A stretch of 64,000 nt of DNA from Claveliimonas sp034178805. GTDB taxonomy: Bacteria; Bacillota; Clostridia; Lachnospirales; Lachnospiraceae. The position numbers were made by a program, and so were the translations under genes. Positions 8,324-17,111 of this stretch are shown here, piece after piece; within the stretch, counting starts at the first letter, position 1; the number at the start of each line of letters is the position of its first letter. The stretch is from positions 281,496 through 345,495 of the forward strand of contig NZ_JBNPMZ010000001.1 of the NCBI RefSeq assembly GCF_050314255.1, written 5' to 3'. The notes beneath the pieces were generated by a model that did not search any database, was not told the DNA's origin, and saw only the letters and a program-made list of their open reading frames with translations.

Positions 8324-9604
8324 CTATCTTGCGCTCAGCTTGTTGAAACCTGTCTCGTTAGTTGCACCTGTCAATACCTGAAGTTCAACTTCAAGAGATC
8401 CGTCCTCGCGAAGTGTTTCTTCACTTGCACCTGCAATCTTTGTAACGTAGTCAAGAGTTCCAATTACTTTATCAAGTTTCGGCAGGATAATTACCTGGTT
8501 TGCATTACCGCCTGTTACAACTGCATCTGCTGCTGCGTCTGCATCTGCCAGAGACTGAGATTTTCCATCACGTCCGGCATACTCGTCTGTGATGATAACA
8601 GTCTTAACGCCTTCAGCCTCAATCTTCTTACAGTTCATGATAAGGTCTGTATCCGGGTTACCAAATCCTTCCTGAGAAACGATAACACCGTCAAGATCTA
8701 ACATCTTGCAAAGTTTAGCTGTCCAGTCAGAGGAACGCATCTTATCAGCAAGGTATACGTTCTCATTTGTAATGATCTGGCATACAAAGTTGATTGTCTT
8801 TCCATGTTCTTCAAACAGATCATGTACAACCGGGTTGTTCAAATGAACATATGTTGGGTTCTTGTCACATGCAGATACACAGTTACCTGATACAATAGCA
8901 CCATCCATAACTTCAGTTGGGCTTAAGATTGTAGGAACAATCTTCTTTGCATCAACGCCATATACATATGTGTCGTGCAGAAGTCCCTGGCTCTGAAGCA
9001 TCTGTACATATGCAACTCTCGGCAGATTCGGATATTTCTCAAGTCCTTCCTTAATTGTACATGTCTCATAAACCTTTGTCTCATCCGGTGTAAGATTACG
9101 AGCAAGCTCACCGATATAAGTAGCAACTCTGAATCCTGCAAATCTTACTGCAGCCTCATAATCATGCGGCTTAAGATCTTCAACCGGCTCACAAACCATA
9201 ACAAGGTTCAGTGTCTTGGAGAATGGAGTGTAATCAGCTCCAGGACCTGTCATATCAATAATACCTTCCTGGAATCCTACGATCTTACCAGCTGTAACAA
9301 CAGCCATTCCTTTTAATGCATATGTTTTTCCGCTTCCTACAGTATCAACTTTTGCGATAACGCCCGGGAAGATTCCCCCTCTTCCCTCTACTTTTACACG
9401 TGGTTCGATTACATCCTTAACTGGTGTAATTCTTACAGACTCGCCTGGTTTAGCAATGTCAAGTGATACGCTCTTAATCTTCTCATCCTCAAGAGCAACT
9501 GCCTTTACGGCCTCTTCTGATACATAAAGGATTCCATCTTCGATCTTAGATTCTGCTGCGAACTGAATATCCTTAATGTATATGTGTCCCATTTCTAATC
9601 TCAC
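8324..9604 (-). CDS. grdE: Glycine reductase component B, alpha/beta proprotein
   Basis: A 426-residue precursor that is cut at an Asn-Cys bond to give two subunits; the new N-terminal Cys becomes a carbonyl (pyruvoyl-type) group that binds the substrate amine. The cleavage site is visible as V-S-G-N241-C242-V-S-A-C, exactly the family position. Other family blocks are V-K-D-V-I-E-P-R-V-K-V-E-G-R-G-G-I-F-P-G-V, H-D-Y-E-A-A, M-L-Q-S-Q-G-L-L-H-D-T-Y and the C-terminal N-E-T-G-F-N-K-L-S-A-R. The start is GTG 9604, with AAGGAGGG eight bases upstream; an ATG four codons later is less well placed. Together with GrdB it forms component B for glycine. Confidence 0.95.
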   Translation of the reverse strand: MRLEMGHIYIKDIQFAAESKIEDGILYVSEEAVKAVALEDEKIKSVSLDIAKPGESVRITPVKDVIEPRVKVEGRGGIFPGVIAKVDTVGSGKTYALKGMAVVTAGKIVGFQEGIIDMTGPGADYTPFSKTLNLVMVCEPVEDLKPHDYEAAVRFAGFRVATYIGELARNLTPDETKVYETCTIKEGLEKYPNLPRVAYVQMLQSQGLLHDTYVYGVDAKKIVPTILSPTEVMDGAIVSGNCVSACDKNPTYVHLNNPVVHDLFEEHGKTINFVCQIITNENVYLADKMRSSDWTAKLCKMLDLDGVIVSQEGFGNPDTDLIMNCKKIEAEGVKTVIITDEYAGRDGKSQSLADADAAADAVVTGGNANQVIILPKLDKVIGTLDYVTKIAGASEETLREDGSLEVELQVLTGATNETGFNKLSAR

Positions 9605-9668
9605 TGTGTATTCCCTCCTTTGAAAAAAATGATATTATTGTTGAAGCTTATTGCTATTACAACCTTTC

Positions 9669-10055
9669 TTAATACAATGCATCGGCCGATGCCATTGCAC
9701 TCTCCAGTAATGTCCAGTCAATCAACTGAAAATCGTCATATACCTCAGGTTTGTACTTATCAGATTTCATTACAAACTTATGGCACGCTTGTATGGCGTT
9801 TTCAATCAATTTCAGGGCGTTCGGATCAACATCCCCCCTCTGTTCACTGATCATAATGGATTTGTACGGTGTTTCGTTGGGTTTTACGCTTCCTGACAAT
9901 GGATGTGTCAACAGCATATGCCCCTCGTGGATTCTGTCTCGGACTTCTTTCAGAATCTCTTCATAAGATACCTCTCTGTAAGTCACGCTGCGCTTTCCAT
10001 CAAGCTTTTCAAAAACCAGTGGATTGTTGGTGATAATAATATATTTATTCTTCAT
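9669..10055 (-). CDS. grdX: Glycine reductase operon protein GrdX
   Basis: GrdX is a small protein found at the head of grd operons; its biochemical role is not established. The 128-residue product starts M-K-N-K-Y-I-I-I-T-N-N-P and contains H-M-L-L-T-H-P-L-S-G-S-V-K-P-N-E-T-P-Y-K-S-I, shared with the second copy at 56835-57233. ATG 10055 is chosen because GGAGGGAAGGAG lies just upstream; an earlier codon at 10112 would put the start inside the terminator of the leader. It is the first gene after the glycine riboswitch. Confidence 0.92.
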   Translation of the reverse strand: MKNKYIIITNNPLVFEKLDGKRSVTYREVSYEEILKEVRDRIHEGHMLLTHPLSGSVKPNETPYKSIMISEQRGDVDPNALKLIENAIQACHKFVMKSDKYKPEVYDDFQLIDWTLLESAMASADALY

Positions 10056-10087
10056 TTTTCCACTCCTTCCCTCCTGCCTTGCGTTTA

Positions 10088-10130
10088 ACAAAAAAGGACG
10101 ATGCAAACACACAATTGTGGCATCGTCCTT
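10088..10130 (-). terminator. Riboswitch expression-platform terminator ahead of grdX
   Basis: Perfect 11-base arms (AAGGACGATGC and GCATCGTCCTT) with a 15-base loop, followed on the minus strand by a run of T. It lies between the glycine aptamer and grdX, so it is the regulated element: glycine binding should prevent its formation and let transcription proceed. Confidence 0.9.
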
Positions 10131-10310
10131 CTGTCTTTCGTCTTGACAGCTCTTTCAAAAAGCTTAGATTCATTATCAACACAAGATCCAGAACGCGGTC
10201 CTTTTCTTAGTCCTTTTGCCTGAAAGTTTCGCCTTACAAACGTTCACCCTCGTCTGTACGGTTTGCCTCTTCGGCGGTCATTACTAACTCTCTCTTAAGA
10301 AAAATCACTC
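10131..10310 (-). promoter_or_regulatory. Glycine riboswitch (gcvT-type aptamer, apparently single)
   Basis: Read on the minus strand, the leader shows the conserved glycine aptamer blocks in order: an AGAGAG strand of P1, the CCGCCGAAGAGGCAAA block at about 10261-10276, and the CAGGCAAAAGGAC block at about 10210-10223. A second complete aptamer with these blocks is not seen. The remaining stretch 10131-10200 instead forms a small CTGTC/GACAG hairpin that could be the 'ghost' aptamer of singlet glycine riboswitches. The element controls the terminator at 10088-10130 and therefore grdX through grdD. Confidence 0.92.
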
Positions 10311-10363
10311 CGCTATTCACTTATATTTATAGACGCAACGAATATATGTCATTGCCTATTTCT

Positions 10364-10392
10364 ATAGTAACTTATCGTTATTTTTTTTGCAA
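10364..10392 (-). promoter_or_regulatory. Sigma-A type promoter of the glycine reductase operon
   Basis: TTGCAA (10387-10392) and TACTAT (10364-10369) are separated by exactly 17 bases on the minus strand, just upstream of the riboswitch. Transcription would start near 10357. Confidence 0.7.
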
Positions 10393-10460
10393 TAGTTTCA
10401 AATAACTTTTCTAGCTTTTGGTAGATATTAACAAAAATACGTGCCGTTTTTTATGAATAA

Positions 10461-11831
10461 TTACTTCTTCTTATTCTTGAAATTCTTAAAGTAATCATCA
10501 TGTACTGATTTGATTACTCCGCTCAAAGCAAACAGTGCCAGAATATTCGGAAGAACCATCAGGGAGTTAAATGTATCCTGCATGGTCCACACAAGCTCTA
10601 CTTCTGCAAGAGAGCCCAGGAAAACGCACAATGCTGCGATAATGGAATAAATCTTTACGGCCTTCGGTCCAAACAGATATTTCACATTAGCCTGTCCGAA
10701 GAAATACCATCCAAGGATAGTAGAAAATGCAAAGAACAGCATACATACTGCAATAAATACGTCTCCGCCCTTGCCAAATAAGGTTGAAAATGCATACTGA
10801 CTAAGTTCTGCACCTGTAAGTCCTGTCGGAATAGAGTGTGTTGTAATGATAACCAATGCTGTCAGGTTCAGGATTACGAATGTGTCAATAAATACACCTG
10901 TCATTGCTACAAATCCCTGTTCAACCGGATGATCAACCTTAGCAACAGCATGTGCGTGAGGTGTAGAACCCATACCAGCTTCATTAGAGAACAGACCACG
11001 TGCCACACCTTTTGTAAGTGCAAGCTTTACAGTTGCACCAGCTGCACCACCGACAATTGAAGAAGGAGCAAAGGCACCGACAATAATTGAATAGAATGCA
11101 TATGGAATTTCCTTAAAGTTATAAAGAATTACAATAAGTGCACCAACAATATAAAGTGCTGCCATTACCGGAACGATAAGCTCAGTAATCTTTGCAATAC
11201 GTCCCATACCACCCATAAATACAAACAGAGCAACCAAAGCAATTACTGCACCCATTACCCATTTCGGAATACCAAAAGCAGTGTTCCATGCTGCTGCGAT
11301 AGAGTTGGACTGTACAGCATTACCCATAAATCCAAGTGCCAGCACGATCAGAACAGCAAAGACACCTGCCAGTACCTTTCCAAGTGTGCCCTGGAAAGCG
11401 GCTCTTATGTAGTACACAGGACCACCTGTAACAACTCCGTCTTTACCAACCTGTTTATACTTTTGTGCCATAATAGCCTCGGCATAAATTGTAGCCATTC
11501 CAAGGAATGCTGCGATCCACATCCAGAAAATAGCTCCCGGACCACCTACTGCAATCGCTGTTGCTGCACCGGCAATATTTCCGGTACCAACCTGAGCCGC
11601 AATCGCTGTTGCAAGAGCCTGGAAAGATGACATACCATCATTTCCCGCTTCACCTTTCTTGCTGAAAAGACCGCCAAAAGTTCTTCTCATTCCTTCGCCA
11701 AAGCCTCTCACCTGAATGAATCCCAGCTTTACTGAGAACCAGATACCACCGCCGAGAAGTGCGACGATGAGGATGTAGTTAGAAAGATAACTACCGATCG
11801 TTGAAAATATGTTGTTTAATACTGCTTCCAC
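10461..11831 (-). CDS. Alanine/glycine:cation symporter (AGCS family)
   Basis: A 456-residue integral membrane protein with about ten hydrophobic segments. It carries AGCS signatures: V-R-G-F-G-E-G-M-R-R-T-F near the start, S-S-F-Q-A-L-A-T-A-I-A-A-Q-V-G-T-G-N-I-A-G-A-A-T-A-I, and G-L-F-S-N-E-A-G-M-G-S-T-P-H-A-H-A. Members import alanine or glycine with sodium or protons. The position directly upstream of the glycine reductase operon suggests glycine uptake for fermentation. The start is taken as GTG 11831 with AAAGGGGG seven bases upstream; a Met codon 15 residues earlier (11876) lacks a ribosome binding site and would add a polar tail. A separate promoter is visible upstream, and the grd operon has its own. 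Confidence 0.93.
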   Translation of the reverse strand: MEAVLNNIFSTIGSYLSNYILIVALLGGGIWFSVKLGFIQVRGFGEGMRRTFGGLFSKKGEAGNDGMSSFQALATAIAAQVGTGNIAGAATAIAVGGPGAIFWMWIAAFLGMATIYAEAIMAQKYKQVGKDGVVTGGPVYYIRAAFQGTLGKVLAGVFAVLIVLALGFMGNAVQSNSIAAAWNTAFGIPKWVMGAVIALVALFVFMGGMGRIAKITELIVPVMAALYIVGALIVILYNFKEIPYAFYSIIVGAFAPSSIVGGAAGATVKLALTKGVARGLFSNEAGMGSTPHAHAVAKVDHPVEQGFVAMTGVFIDTFVILNLTALVIITTHSIPTGLTGAELSQYAFSTLFGKGGDVFIAVCMLFFAFSTILGWYFFGQANVKYLFGPKAVKIYSIIAALCVFLGSLAEVELVWTMQDTFNSLMVLPNILALFALSGVIKSVHDDYFKNFKNKKK

Positions 11832-11883
11832 AACATAACCCCCTTTAATATAGATATTGTGAATGCATTTATTCACTGCGTCT

Positions 11884-11912
11884 ATATTACCATTTTTAAC
11901 ATTTATTTACAA
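11884..11912 (-). promoter_or_regulatory. Promoter of the AGCS symporter gene
   Basis: TTGTAA (11907-11912) and TAATAT (11884-11889) with a 17-base spacer on the minus strand, about 50 bases before the GTG start. No riboswitch blocks were seen in this short leader. Confidence 0.55.
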
Positions 11913-11985
11913 TATTTAGTAAGATTTAATATTATTTTTATATACTTTTCACATATTTTGTATTTCTATAAGTAAATCTGTGAAA

Positions 11986-12021
11986 GAAAAAAGGCGAAAA
12001 CACACGGTTTTTCGCCTTTTG
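11986..12021. terminator. Terminator after purB
   Basis: Long A/T-flanked hairpin: AAAAAGGCGAAAA pairs with TTTTTCGCCTTTT around a short loop. On the minus strand it ends the purF-purB transcript about 75 bases after the purB stop. Confidence 0.85.
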
Positions 12022-12094
12022 ATTTTTATGTATTAAAATCAGAAATTTACATTTTTGGGCATATTGCTATTTTTTTAGCAATCCCCATCATCTA

Positions 12095-13528
12095 CTATAC
12101 GTTGATTTCCGCCTTCATTCCGAGAACATCCTTGTTTGCATCCAGAAGAGGACGAATTACATTCTTCAGATATGCATCCACCTGTACAGATGCACGGCCG
12201 ATATACCTGGACGGATCCATGGTCTTCTTCAGTTCATCCAGTGTAAGATTAAATGCCGGATCTGCCGCAATCAGCTCCAGAAGATTATTATCAAGACCCT
12301 TTTCTTTTACATTACGTCCCGCTTCCATAGAAAGCTCACGGATGCGCTCGTGAAGTTCCTGTCTATCGCCGCCTGCCTTCACCGCATCCATCATGATATT
12401 CTCTGTTGCCATAAAAGGAAGCTCAGACATCAGACGTTTTTCAATTACTTTCGGATATACAACCAGCCCATCCACTACGTTCAGGCAGAGATCCATAATT
12501 CCGTCAATTGCCAGAAAACCTTCCGGTACACTGAGACGTTTATTTGCAGAATCATCCAGAGTTCTCTCAAACCACTGAGTAGCAGAAGTAATTGCCGGGT
12601 TCAGCGCATCAATCATAACATATCTGGAAAGAGATGCAATACGCTCACTTCTCATAGGATTACGTTTATAAGCCATAGCCGATGAACCAATCTGAGTCTT
12701 TTCAAATGGTTCTTCCACTTCTTTCAGATGCTGAAGAAGACGGATATCATTGGAGAATTTGTGTGCGCTTGCCGCAATACCGGCCAGAACATTCAATACT
12801 CTTGTATCTACCTTTCGGGAATACGTCTGTCCGGAAACCGGATAACAATGCTCGAATCCCATTTTCTTTGCAATCATAGGGTCAATCTTATCAATGGTTT
12901 CCTGATCTCCATCAAACAATTCCAGGAAACTTGCCTGAGTTCCTGTTGTTCCCTTAGAGCCGAGCAGCTTCAGGCTTCCAAGTACATAATCCAGGTCTTC
13001 CAGATCCATGGTAAATTCCTGCAGCCAGAGTGTAGCTCTTTTTCCGACACTGGTGGGCTGTGCCGGCTGGAAATGTGTAAACGCAAGCGTTGGCTGATCT
13101 TTGTATTTTTCCGCAAAATCTGCAAGCTCGGCAATTACATTAACCAGTTTCTTTCTTACCAGTTTCAAAGCCTCAGACATTACAATAATATCTGTATTAT
13201 CGCCAACATAACAGGACGTTGCCCCCAGGTGAATAATCCCCTTTGCCTTCGGGCACTGCTGTCCATACGCATATACATGGGACATTACATCATGACGCAC
13301 CACTTTTTCTCTCTCTTTTGCCACATCATAATTAATATCATCCTTGTGAGCCTTCAATTCTTCAATCTGCTCGTCCGTAATCGGAAGTCCAAGCTCCTTT
13401 TCTGTCTCTGCAAGTGCGATCCAGAGACGTCTCCATGTTCTGAATTTCATATCAGGAGAAAAAATGTACTGCATCTCCTTACTCGCATAGCGTTCTGACA
13501 ATGGGCTCTGATATCTGTCGTTGCTCAT
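12095..13528 (-). CDS. purB: Adenylosuccinate lyase
   Basis: A 477-residue fumarase/aspartase-superfamily enzyme that splits SAICAR to AICAR and adenylosuccinate to AMP, releasing fumarate. The superfamily signature is G-S-S-A-M-A-Y-K-R-N-P-M-R-S-E-R. The catalytic regions H-L-G-A-T-S-C-Y-V-G-D-N and T-H-F-Q-P-A-Q-P-T-S-V-G-K-R are present. Length and the C-terminal D-P-S-R-Y-I-G-R-A-S-V-Q-V match the long, eukaryote-like form of PurB found in clostridia. The start has GAGAGGT upstream. It lies 32 bases after purF in one transcript. Confidence 0.97.
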   Translation of the reverse strand: MSNDRYQSPLSERYASKEMQYIFSPDMKFRTWRRLWIALAETEKELGLPITDEQIEELKAHKDDINYDVAKEREKVVRHDVMSHVYAYGQQCPKAKGIIHLGATSCYVGDNTDIIVMSEALKLVRKKLVNVIAELADFAEKYKDQPTLAFTHFQPAQPTSVGKRATLWLQEFTMDLEDLDYVLGSLKLLGSKGTTGTQASFLELFDGDQETIDKIDPMIAKKMGFEHCYPVSGQTYSRKVDTRVLNVLAGIAASAHKFSNDIRLLQHLKEVEEPFEKTQIGSSAMAYKRNPMRSERIASLSRYVMIDALNPAITSATQWFERTLDDSANKRLSVPEGFLAIDGIMDLCLNVVDGLVVYPKVIEKRLMSELPFMATENIMMDAVKAGGDRQELHERIRELSMEAGRNVKEKGLDNNLLELIAADPAFNLTLDELKKTMDPSRYIGRASVQVDAYLKNVIRPLLDANKDVLGMKAEINV

Positions 13529-13560
13529 AGTTTTTTACCTCTCTCTACTTGTTTTTGTAT

Positions 13561-14988
13561 TTAGTCAAAAGCATGTGAGATATCTCTGTCCGGAACTTTC
13601 ATCGGATAATTTCCGGTGAAACAGGCATCACAATATCCCAGATCTCCAACCATATCCTTTAATTTGTCGATTTCCATGTAACCAAGGGAATCGGCCCCTA
13701 TCATCTCACGAATTTCTTCCGTCGTATGAGAGTGAGCAATCAGCTGCTCATTGGACGGTACATCCGTTCCAAAGTAACAGGGATACAGGAACGGAGGTGA
13801 GCTGATCCTCACATGTACTTCCGTTGCCCCCGCAGCCTTCAACATCCGGATGATATTTGCACAGGTCGTTCCACGGACGATAGAATCATCTACCATGACA
13901 ATACGTTTTCCACGGACTACCTCTTCAATTACACTTAATTTAATTTTCACACTGGATTCCCGTTCACTCTGTTTCGGCTTAATGAATGTTCTTCCTACAT
14001 AGCTGTTTTTATGGAAAGCCATTCCATACGGGATTCCCGTTTCCTCGGAATATCCTTTCGCAGCCACAAGGCCGGAATCCGGAACTCCCACTACAAGATC
14101 AGCCTCTACCGGATAGGATCTTGCAAGTGCCTTTCCTGCAACAATCCGGGAATGATAAACATTGACTTTATCAATCGTGCTGTCCATTCTTGCAAAATAA
14201 ATATACTCAAAAATACATCTTGCATGCTTTTTCGGATCAATTGCCATACTCATATCCGACTTAATTCCATGCTTGGTAAAAGACACAATCTCACCCGGTT
14301 CTACATCGCGGACAAATTCACCGCCAACTGCTGTAATGGCACAGCTTTCAGATGCAAGAAAATACGTATTGTCTCTCTTTCCAATACATAACGGCTTCAG
14401 CCCGAATGGATCCCTGGCTCCTATCATTTTACGCGGTGAACTTACAACCAGAGCATACGCTCCCTTAATCTTCTTCATGGCATTCTTCACCGCATCTTCT
14501 GCCTTCTTTGTATTCAACCTTTCTCTGGCAATATGATAGGCGATCACTTCAGAATCAATAGTAGTCTGGAAAATTGCTCCTGTATATTCCAGTTCATGTC
14601 TGAGTTCAACAGCATTGGTCAGATTTCCATTATGGGCAATGGCCAGCGTTCCTTTTACATAATTAATTACAAGCGGCATGGCATTCTCCGCCTTAGATGC
14701 CCCGGCAGTTGAATATCTCACATGCCCTACCCCAAGATTTCCCTTTAATGAACCCAGAGATTCCTCATTAAACACCTCATTGACAAGTCCCAAACCTTTT
14801 TTTGAGTGGACCTTACGTTCCCCATACGTATCCGTCACTGCAATACCGCAGCTTTCCTGTCCACGATGCTGTAATGCAAAAAGCCCATAGTATATGGTAG
14901 AGGCAACGTCGTCTCCATCCATATTATAGGCTCCAAATACACCACATTCCTCTCCCAAACCTGTAGTCACTTTTTCAAATTTGTTCAT
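13561..14988 (-). CDS. purF: Amidophosphoribosyltransferase
   Basis: This enzyme makes phosphoribosylamine from PRPP and glutamine, the committed step of purine synthesis. The 475-residue protein has a short propeptide before the catalytic N-terminal Cys (G-E-E-C15-G-V-F-G), the glutaminase block F-A-L-Q-H-R-G-Q-E-S-C-G-I-A-V, and the PRPP-binding loop R-I-V-M-V-D-D-S-I-V-R-G-T-T in the C-terminal half. The propeptide and C-terminal Cys residues (Y-C-D-A-C-F-T-G-N-Y-P) suggest the 4Fe-4S form, as in Bacillus. A good sigma-A promoter lies directly upstream. No purine riboswitch was recognised in the short leader. Confidence 0.97.
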   Translation of the reverse strand: MNKFEKVTTGLGEECGVFGAYNMDGDDVASTIYYGLFALQHRGQESCGIAVTDTYGERKVHSKKGLGLVNEVFNEESLGSLKGNLGVGHVRYSTAGASKAENAMPLVINYVKGTLAIAHNGNLTNAVELRHELEYTGAIFQTTIDSEVIAYHIARERLNTKKAEDAVKNAMKKIKGAYALVVSSPRKMIGARDPFGLKPLCIGKRDNTYFLASESCAITAVGGEFVRDVEPGEIVSFTKHGIKSDMSMAIDPKKHARCIFEYIYFARMDSTIDKVNVYHSRIVAGKALARSYPVEADLVVGVPDSGLVAAKGYSEETGIPYGMAFHKNSYVGRTFIKPKQSERESSVKIKLSVIEEVVRGKRIVMVDDSIVRGTTCANIIRMLKAAGATEVHVRISSPPFLYPCYFGTDVPSNEQLIAHSHTTEEIREMIGADSLGYMEIDKLKDMVGDLGYCDACFTGNYPMKVPDRDISHAFD

Positions 14989-15037
14989 GAATGTTTATGC
15001 TCCTTATTCTTAGATGACTGATTTTATTACGTACCTC

Positions 15038-15066
15038 ATTATAATACAACCATATTCCAAAAGCAA
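15038..15066 (-). promoter_or_regulatory. Promoter of purF-purB
   Basis: TTGCTT (15061-15066) and TATAAT (15038-15043) separated by exactly 17 bases on the minus strand; transcription should start near 15031. It sits just past the stop of the TPR gene. Confidence 0.75.
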
Positions 15067-15070
15067 TAAT

Positions 15071-15838
15071 CTATTTTTCATTCTTACGGTATTCCCGTTT
15101 CCACTGTTCGAAGGTTTCATCTGTCAATTCCGGTTCTTCTTTTTCACCCATTCTTCTGAGCTGTTCCTTAAGAAGAGAATCAAGGCTCAGATATACCGGC
15201 TCGTTAGACAGCATTTTTACATACTGCGCTTCCGGCATGTACCTGTAACAACAATACAGATATGCTTTTACCATTTGAGGATCCTGACAGACCTGAAACC
15301 CCTTTTCATACATTTTTGCTGCTTCTTCATACAGGAACATTTTTCCATAAGCAGCTCCCAGACATCCATACACCTTACCATAGAAGTCCTTGCCAATGGA
15401 ATCATCCCATTCCTTATTTATAATTGACTGATATACCAGAATTGCTGTCGCATACTCTCCGGACTTTAGCAGGTTGTCTGCTTTGAATTTCTCACGTTCC
15501 ACCTCATTCTGGTTTTTTAAATGTTCCAGAACATTATGAATCTTCGTAATCTCTGCCGGTGAATAAATAGACGCATGACTCAGGATCGTGAGTACAAACT
15601 GCTCGATTGCCATATTCTGCTCCAACTGCCACCTCAGTTCTCTGGCAAGTTCATAAAGCTCAAGTTCACTCTCCAGCCAGTCACAAAGCTGACGATTCAC
15701 AATGGTATAGTCAATCAGATACAGGTTATTGCAAAAATAATAACAAAGTTCTTCTATTGTATAAATACGCACATGTATTCTCGCTATTTCATATGGATGT
15801 TTTGCTTTCTTTTTATGACAAAGAATTAAACTGCCCAT
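15071..15838 (-). CDS. TPR-like protein of the DUF5717/DUF5716 operon
   Basis: A 255-residue soluble protein without known enzymatic motifs. The first half is helical and rich in Leu/Glu (E-L-E-L-Y-E-L-A-R-E-L-R-W-Q-L-E). The second half has tetratricopeptide-like repeats (A-I-L-V-Y-Q-S-I-I-N, L-G-A-A-Y-G-K-M-F-L-Y-E-E-A-A-K-M-Y-E-K-G-F). The start at 15838 has a perfect AGGAGG and overlaps the end of the DUF5716 gene by 26 bases, which implies coupled translation. A function is not known; by analogy with TPR proteins it may hold partner proteins together. Confidence 0.75.
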   Translation of the reverse strand: MGSLILCHKKKAKHPYEIARIHVRIYTIEELCYYFCNNLYLIDYTIVNRQLCDWLESELELYELARELRWQLEQNMAIEQFVLTILSHASIYSPAEITKIHNVLEHLKNQNEVEREKFKADNLLKSGEYATAILVYQSIINKEWDDSIGKDFYGKVYGCLGAAYGKMFLYEEAAKMYEKGFQVCQDPQMVKAYLYCCYRYMPEAQYVKMLSNEPVYLSLDSLLKEQLRRMGEKEEPELTDETFEQWKREYRKNEK

Positions 15839-17096
15839 TGCTTCCTCCTAAATGTATCATCTTTTCCACCTGAAAATCGGTAGCTGGGAAAAACTCTCCA
15901 AATCCCGCATCTTTAAACGTAATCTTACAGGTCTGTTCATCCAGAAACATCGTCTTTATCTGCAATCTGAGTGCATAATCCTTACGTTCAGGAAGTCCTG
16001 CCAGAGACACGGTTTCGGCCTGAAGCTCTCCGCTCGCCAGAGATTCTATGTGTATCTCTATATCTGACGTATCTTCCAGAAGAACCTCCCACTGACCATC
16101 GGCTTCATACCAGTGGGTTCCCCACTCTACAATAGGATACCAGCATTCTTTTCCCCGCACTCGCATTTTCAGGCAAACCTGCTCCATCATTTTGGAGTCA
16201 TCGAGATAGATGGGACGTTCCTCATAATCTCTGCCTTTTCTATAGGATGCGTAGCATGCCCCCTTACTGTACAGGTTATTTCCAAGAAATGCTCTGCGCC
16301 CGTTACACAGAACTTTCAGAGAATTGGGATACCAGTTGTTTTCAAATCCCTCTCCTGTAAGAAATACTGAAGAAACTACTTTTTTATCAAATACGCTTTG
16401 AATAAAGGACTTAAAACGTTCATCCGCATCCTTTGCCTTATCTACATTCAGTACCGGATAAATCGCTGCCAGCTCTTTCATCTTGGCACTTGCCACCTCA
16501 TCAACCGTCACGAAGAGGTCAGTGCCTCTTCCTACGACTGTTTTCAGCTTTCGAAGCATATACGCCCGTATTTCATTACGGTCACAATAAAACAGTGCCG
16601 CTTCATACTGCCAGAGTTCCTTAGGCTGGTAGAACATATAATGGCAGAAACTTTCTTTAAAATCCTGCACCTGTACACGCTCCTTGGAAACTCCAACAAA
16701 TTGTCCTACTCCCTTTAACATTTTGCTGATGTCAATATCTGTATGAGGTACCGAAAAAGTAATATACTCTATACTGCCAAACAGTTCCAGAGCCATCTGC
16801 ATAAATTTAGCCAGAAGCCAGATGGCATCATAAGTTTTCTCACCAAGGACCACTTTTTCCCGCTGTAAAGCTTTGGAATACAGATTCGAAACCGTATACT
16901 TTTCATCCACCTCAGACAGGCGTTTGGCATCTTTGCCATATACCCACTGCTCCTTCAGGTAACCAAGCATCAGCGGAATCTGATAATTGTCAATTGCCAC
17001 TTCCAATGTCTCCGGTTCATGTTTCTCATCATCATAATAGCTGATCTGGCAATATTCATCATTCAGTTCAATTCCTAATATCTTTCCGCCCTTCAA
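15813..17096 (-). CDS. DUF5716-family protein with actin/Hsp70-like ATPase fold features
   Basis: A 427-residue protein. The start is a TTG at 17096 with AAAGGAGGAG upstream. The N-terminus I-L-G-I-E-L-N-D-E-Y-C-Q-I-S-Y-Y resembles the phosphate-1 strand-turn of actin/Hsp70/sugar-kinase ATPases. Residues around 240-290 (V-S-S-V-F-L-T-G-E-G-F, then C-N-G-R-R-A-F-L-G-N-N-L-Y-S-K-G-A) resemble the adenosine motif of that fold. A beta-rich C-terminal part follows. I recall it as the family named DUF5716 in Lachnospiraceae; no function is established. It sits 15 bases after the DUF5717 gene and overlaps the TPR gene, so the three proteins probably act together. Confidence 0.72.
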   Translation of the reverse strand: MKGGKILGIELNDEYCQISYYDDEKHEPETLEVAIDNYQIPLMLGYLKEQWVYGKDAKRLSEVDEKYTVSNLYSKALQREKVVLGEKTYDAIWLLAKFMQMALELFGSIEYITFSVPHTDIDISKMLKGVGQFVGVSKERVQVQDFKESFCHYMFYQPKELWQYEAALFYCDRNEIRAYMLRKLKTVVGRGTDLFVTVDEVASAKMKELAAIYPVLNVDKAKDADERFKSFIQSVFDKKVVSSVFLTGEGFENNWYPNSLKVLCNGRRAFLGNNLYSKGACYASYRKGRDYEERPIYLDDSKMMEQVCLKMRVRGKECWYPIVEWGTHWYEADGQWEVLLEDTSDIEIHIESLASGELQAETVSLAGLPERKDYALRLQIKTMFLDEQTCKITFKDAGFGEFFPATDFQVEKMIHLGGSNGQFNSLS

Positions 17097-17111
17097 TGCT
17101 TTTCTCCTCCT

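Noticed and set aside
10131..10200. Second full glycine aptamer (tandem riboswitch)
   Set aside because: The conserved GCCGAAG and CAGGCAAAAGGAC blocks occur only once; the remaining hairpin is too small.
10420..10445. Possible sigma-54 promoter (CGGCACG box) ahead of the first grd operon
   Set aside because: The spacing to the nearest TTG box does not give GG-N10-GC, while a good sigma-A promoter lies nearby.
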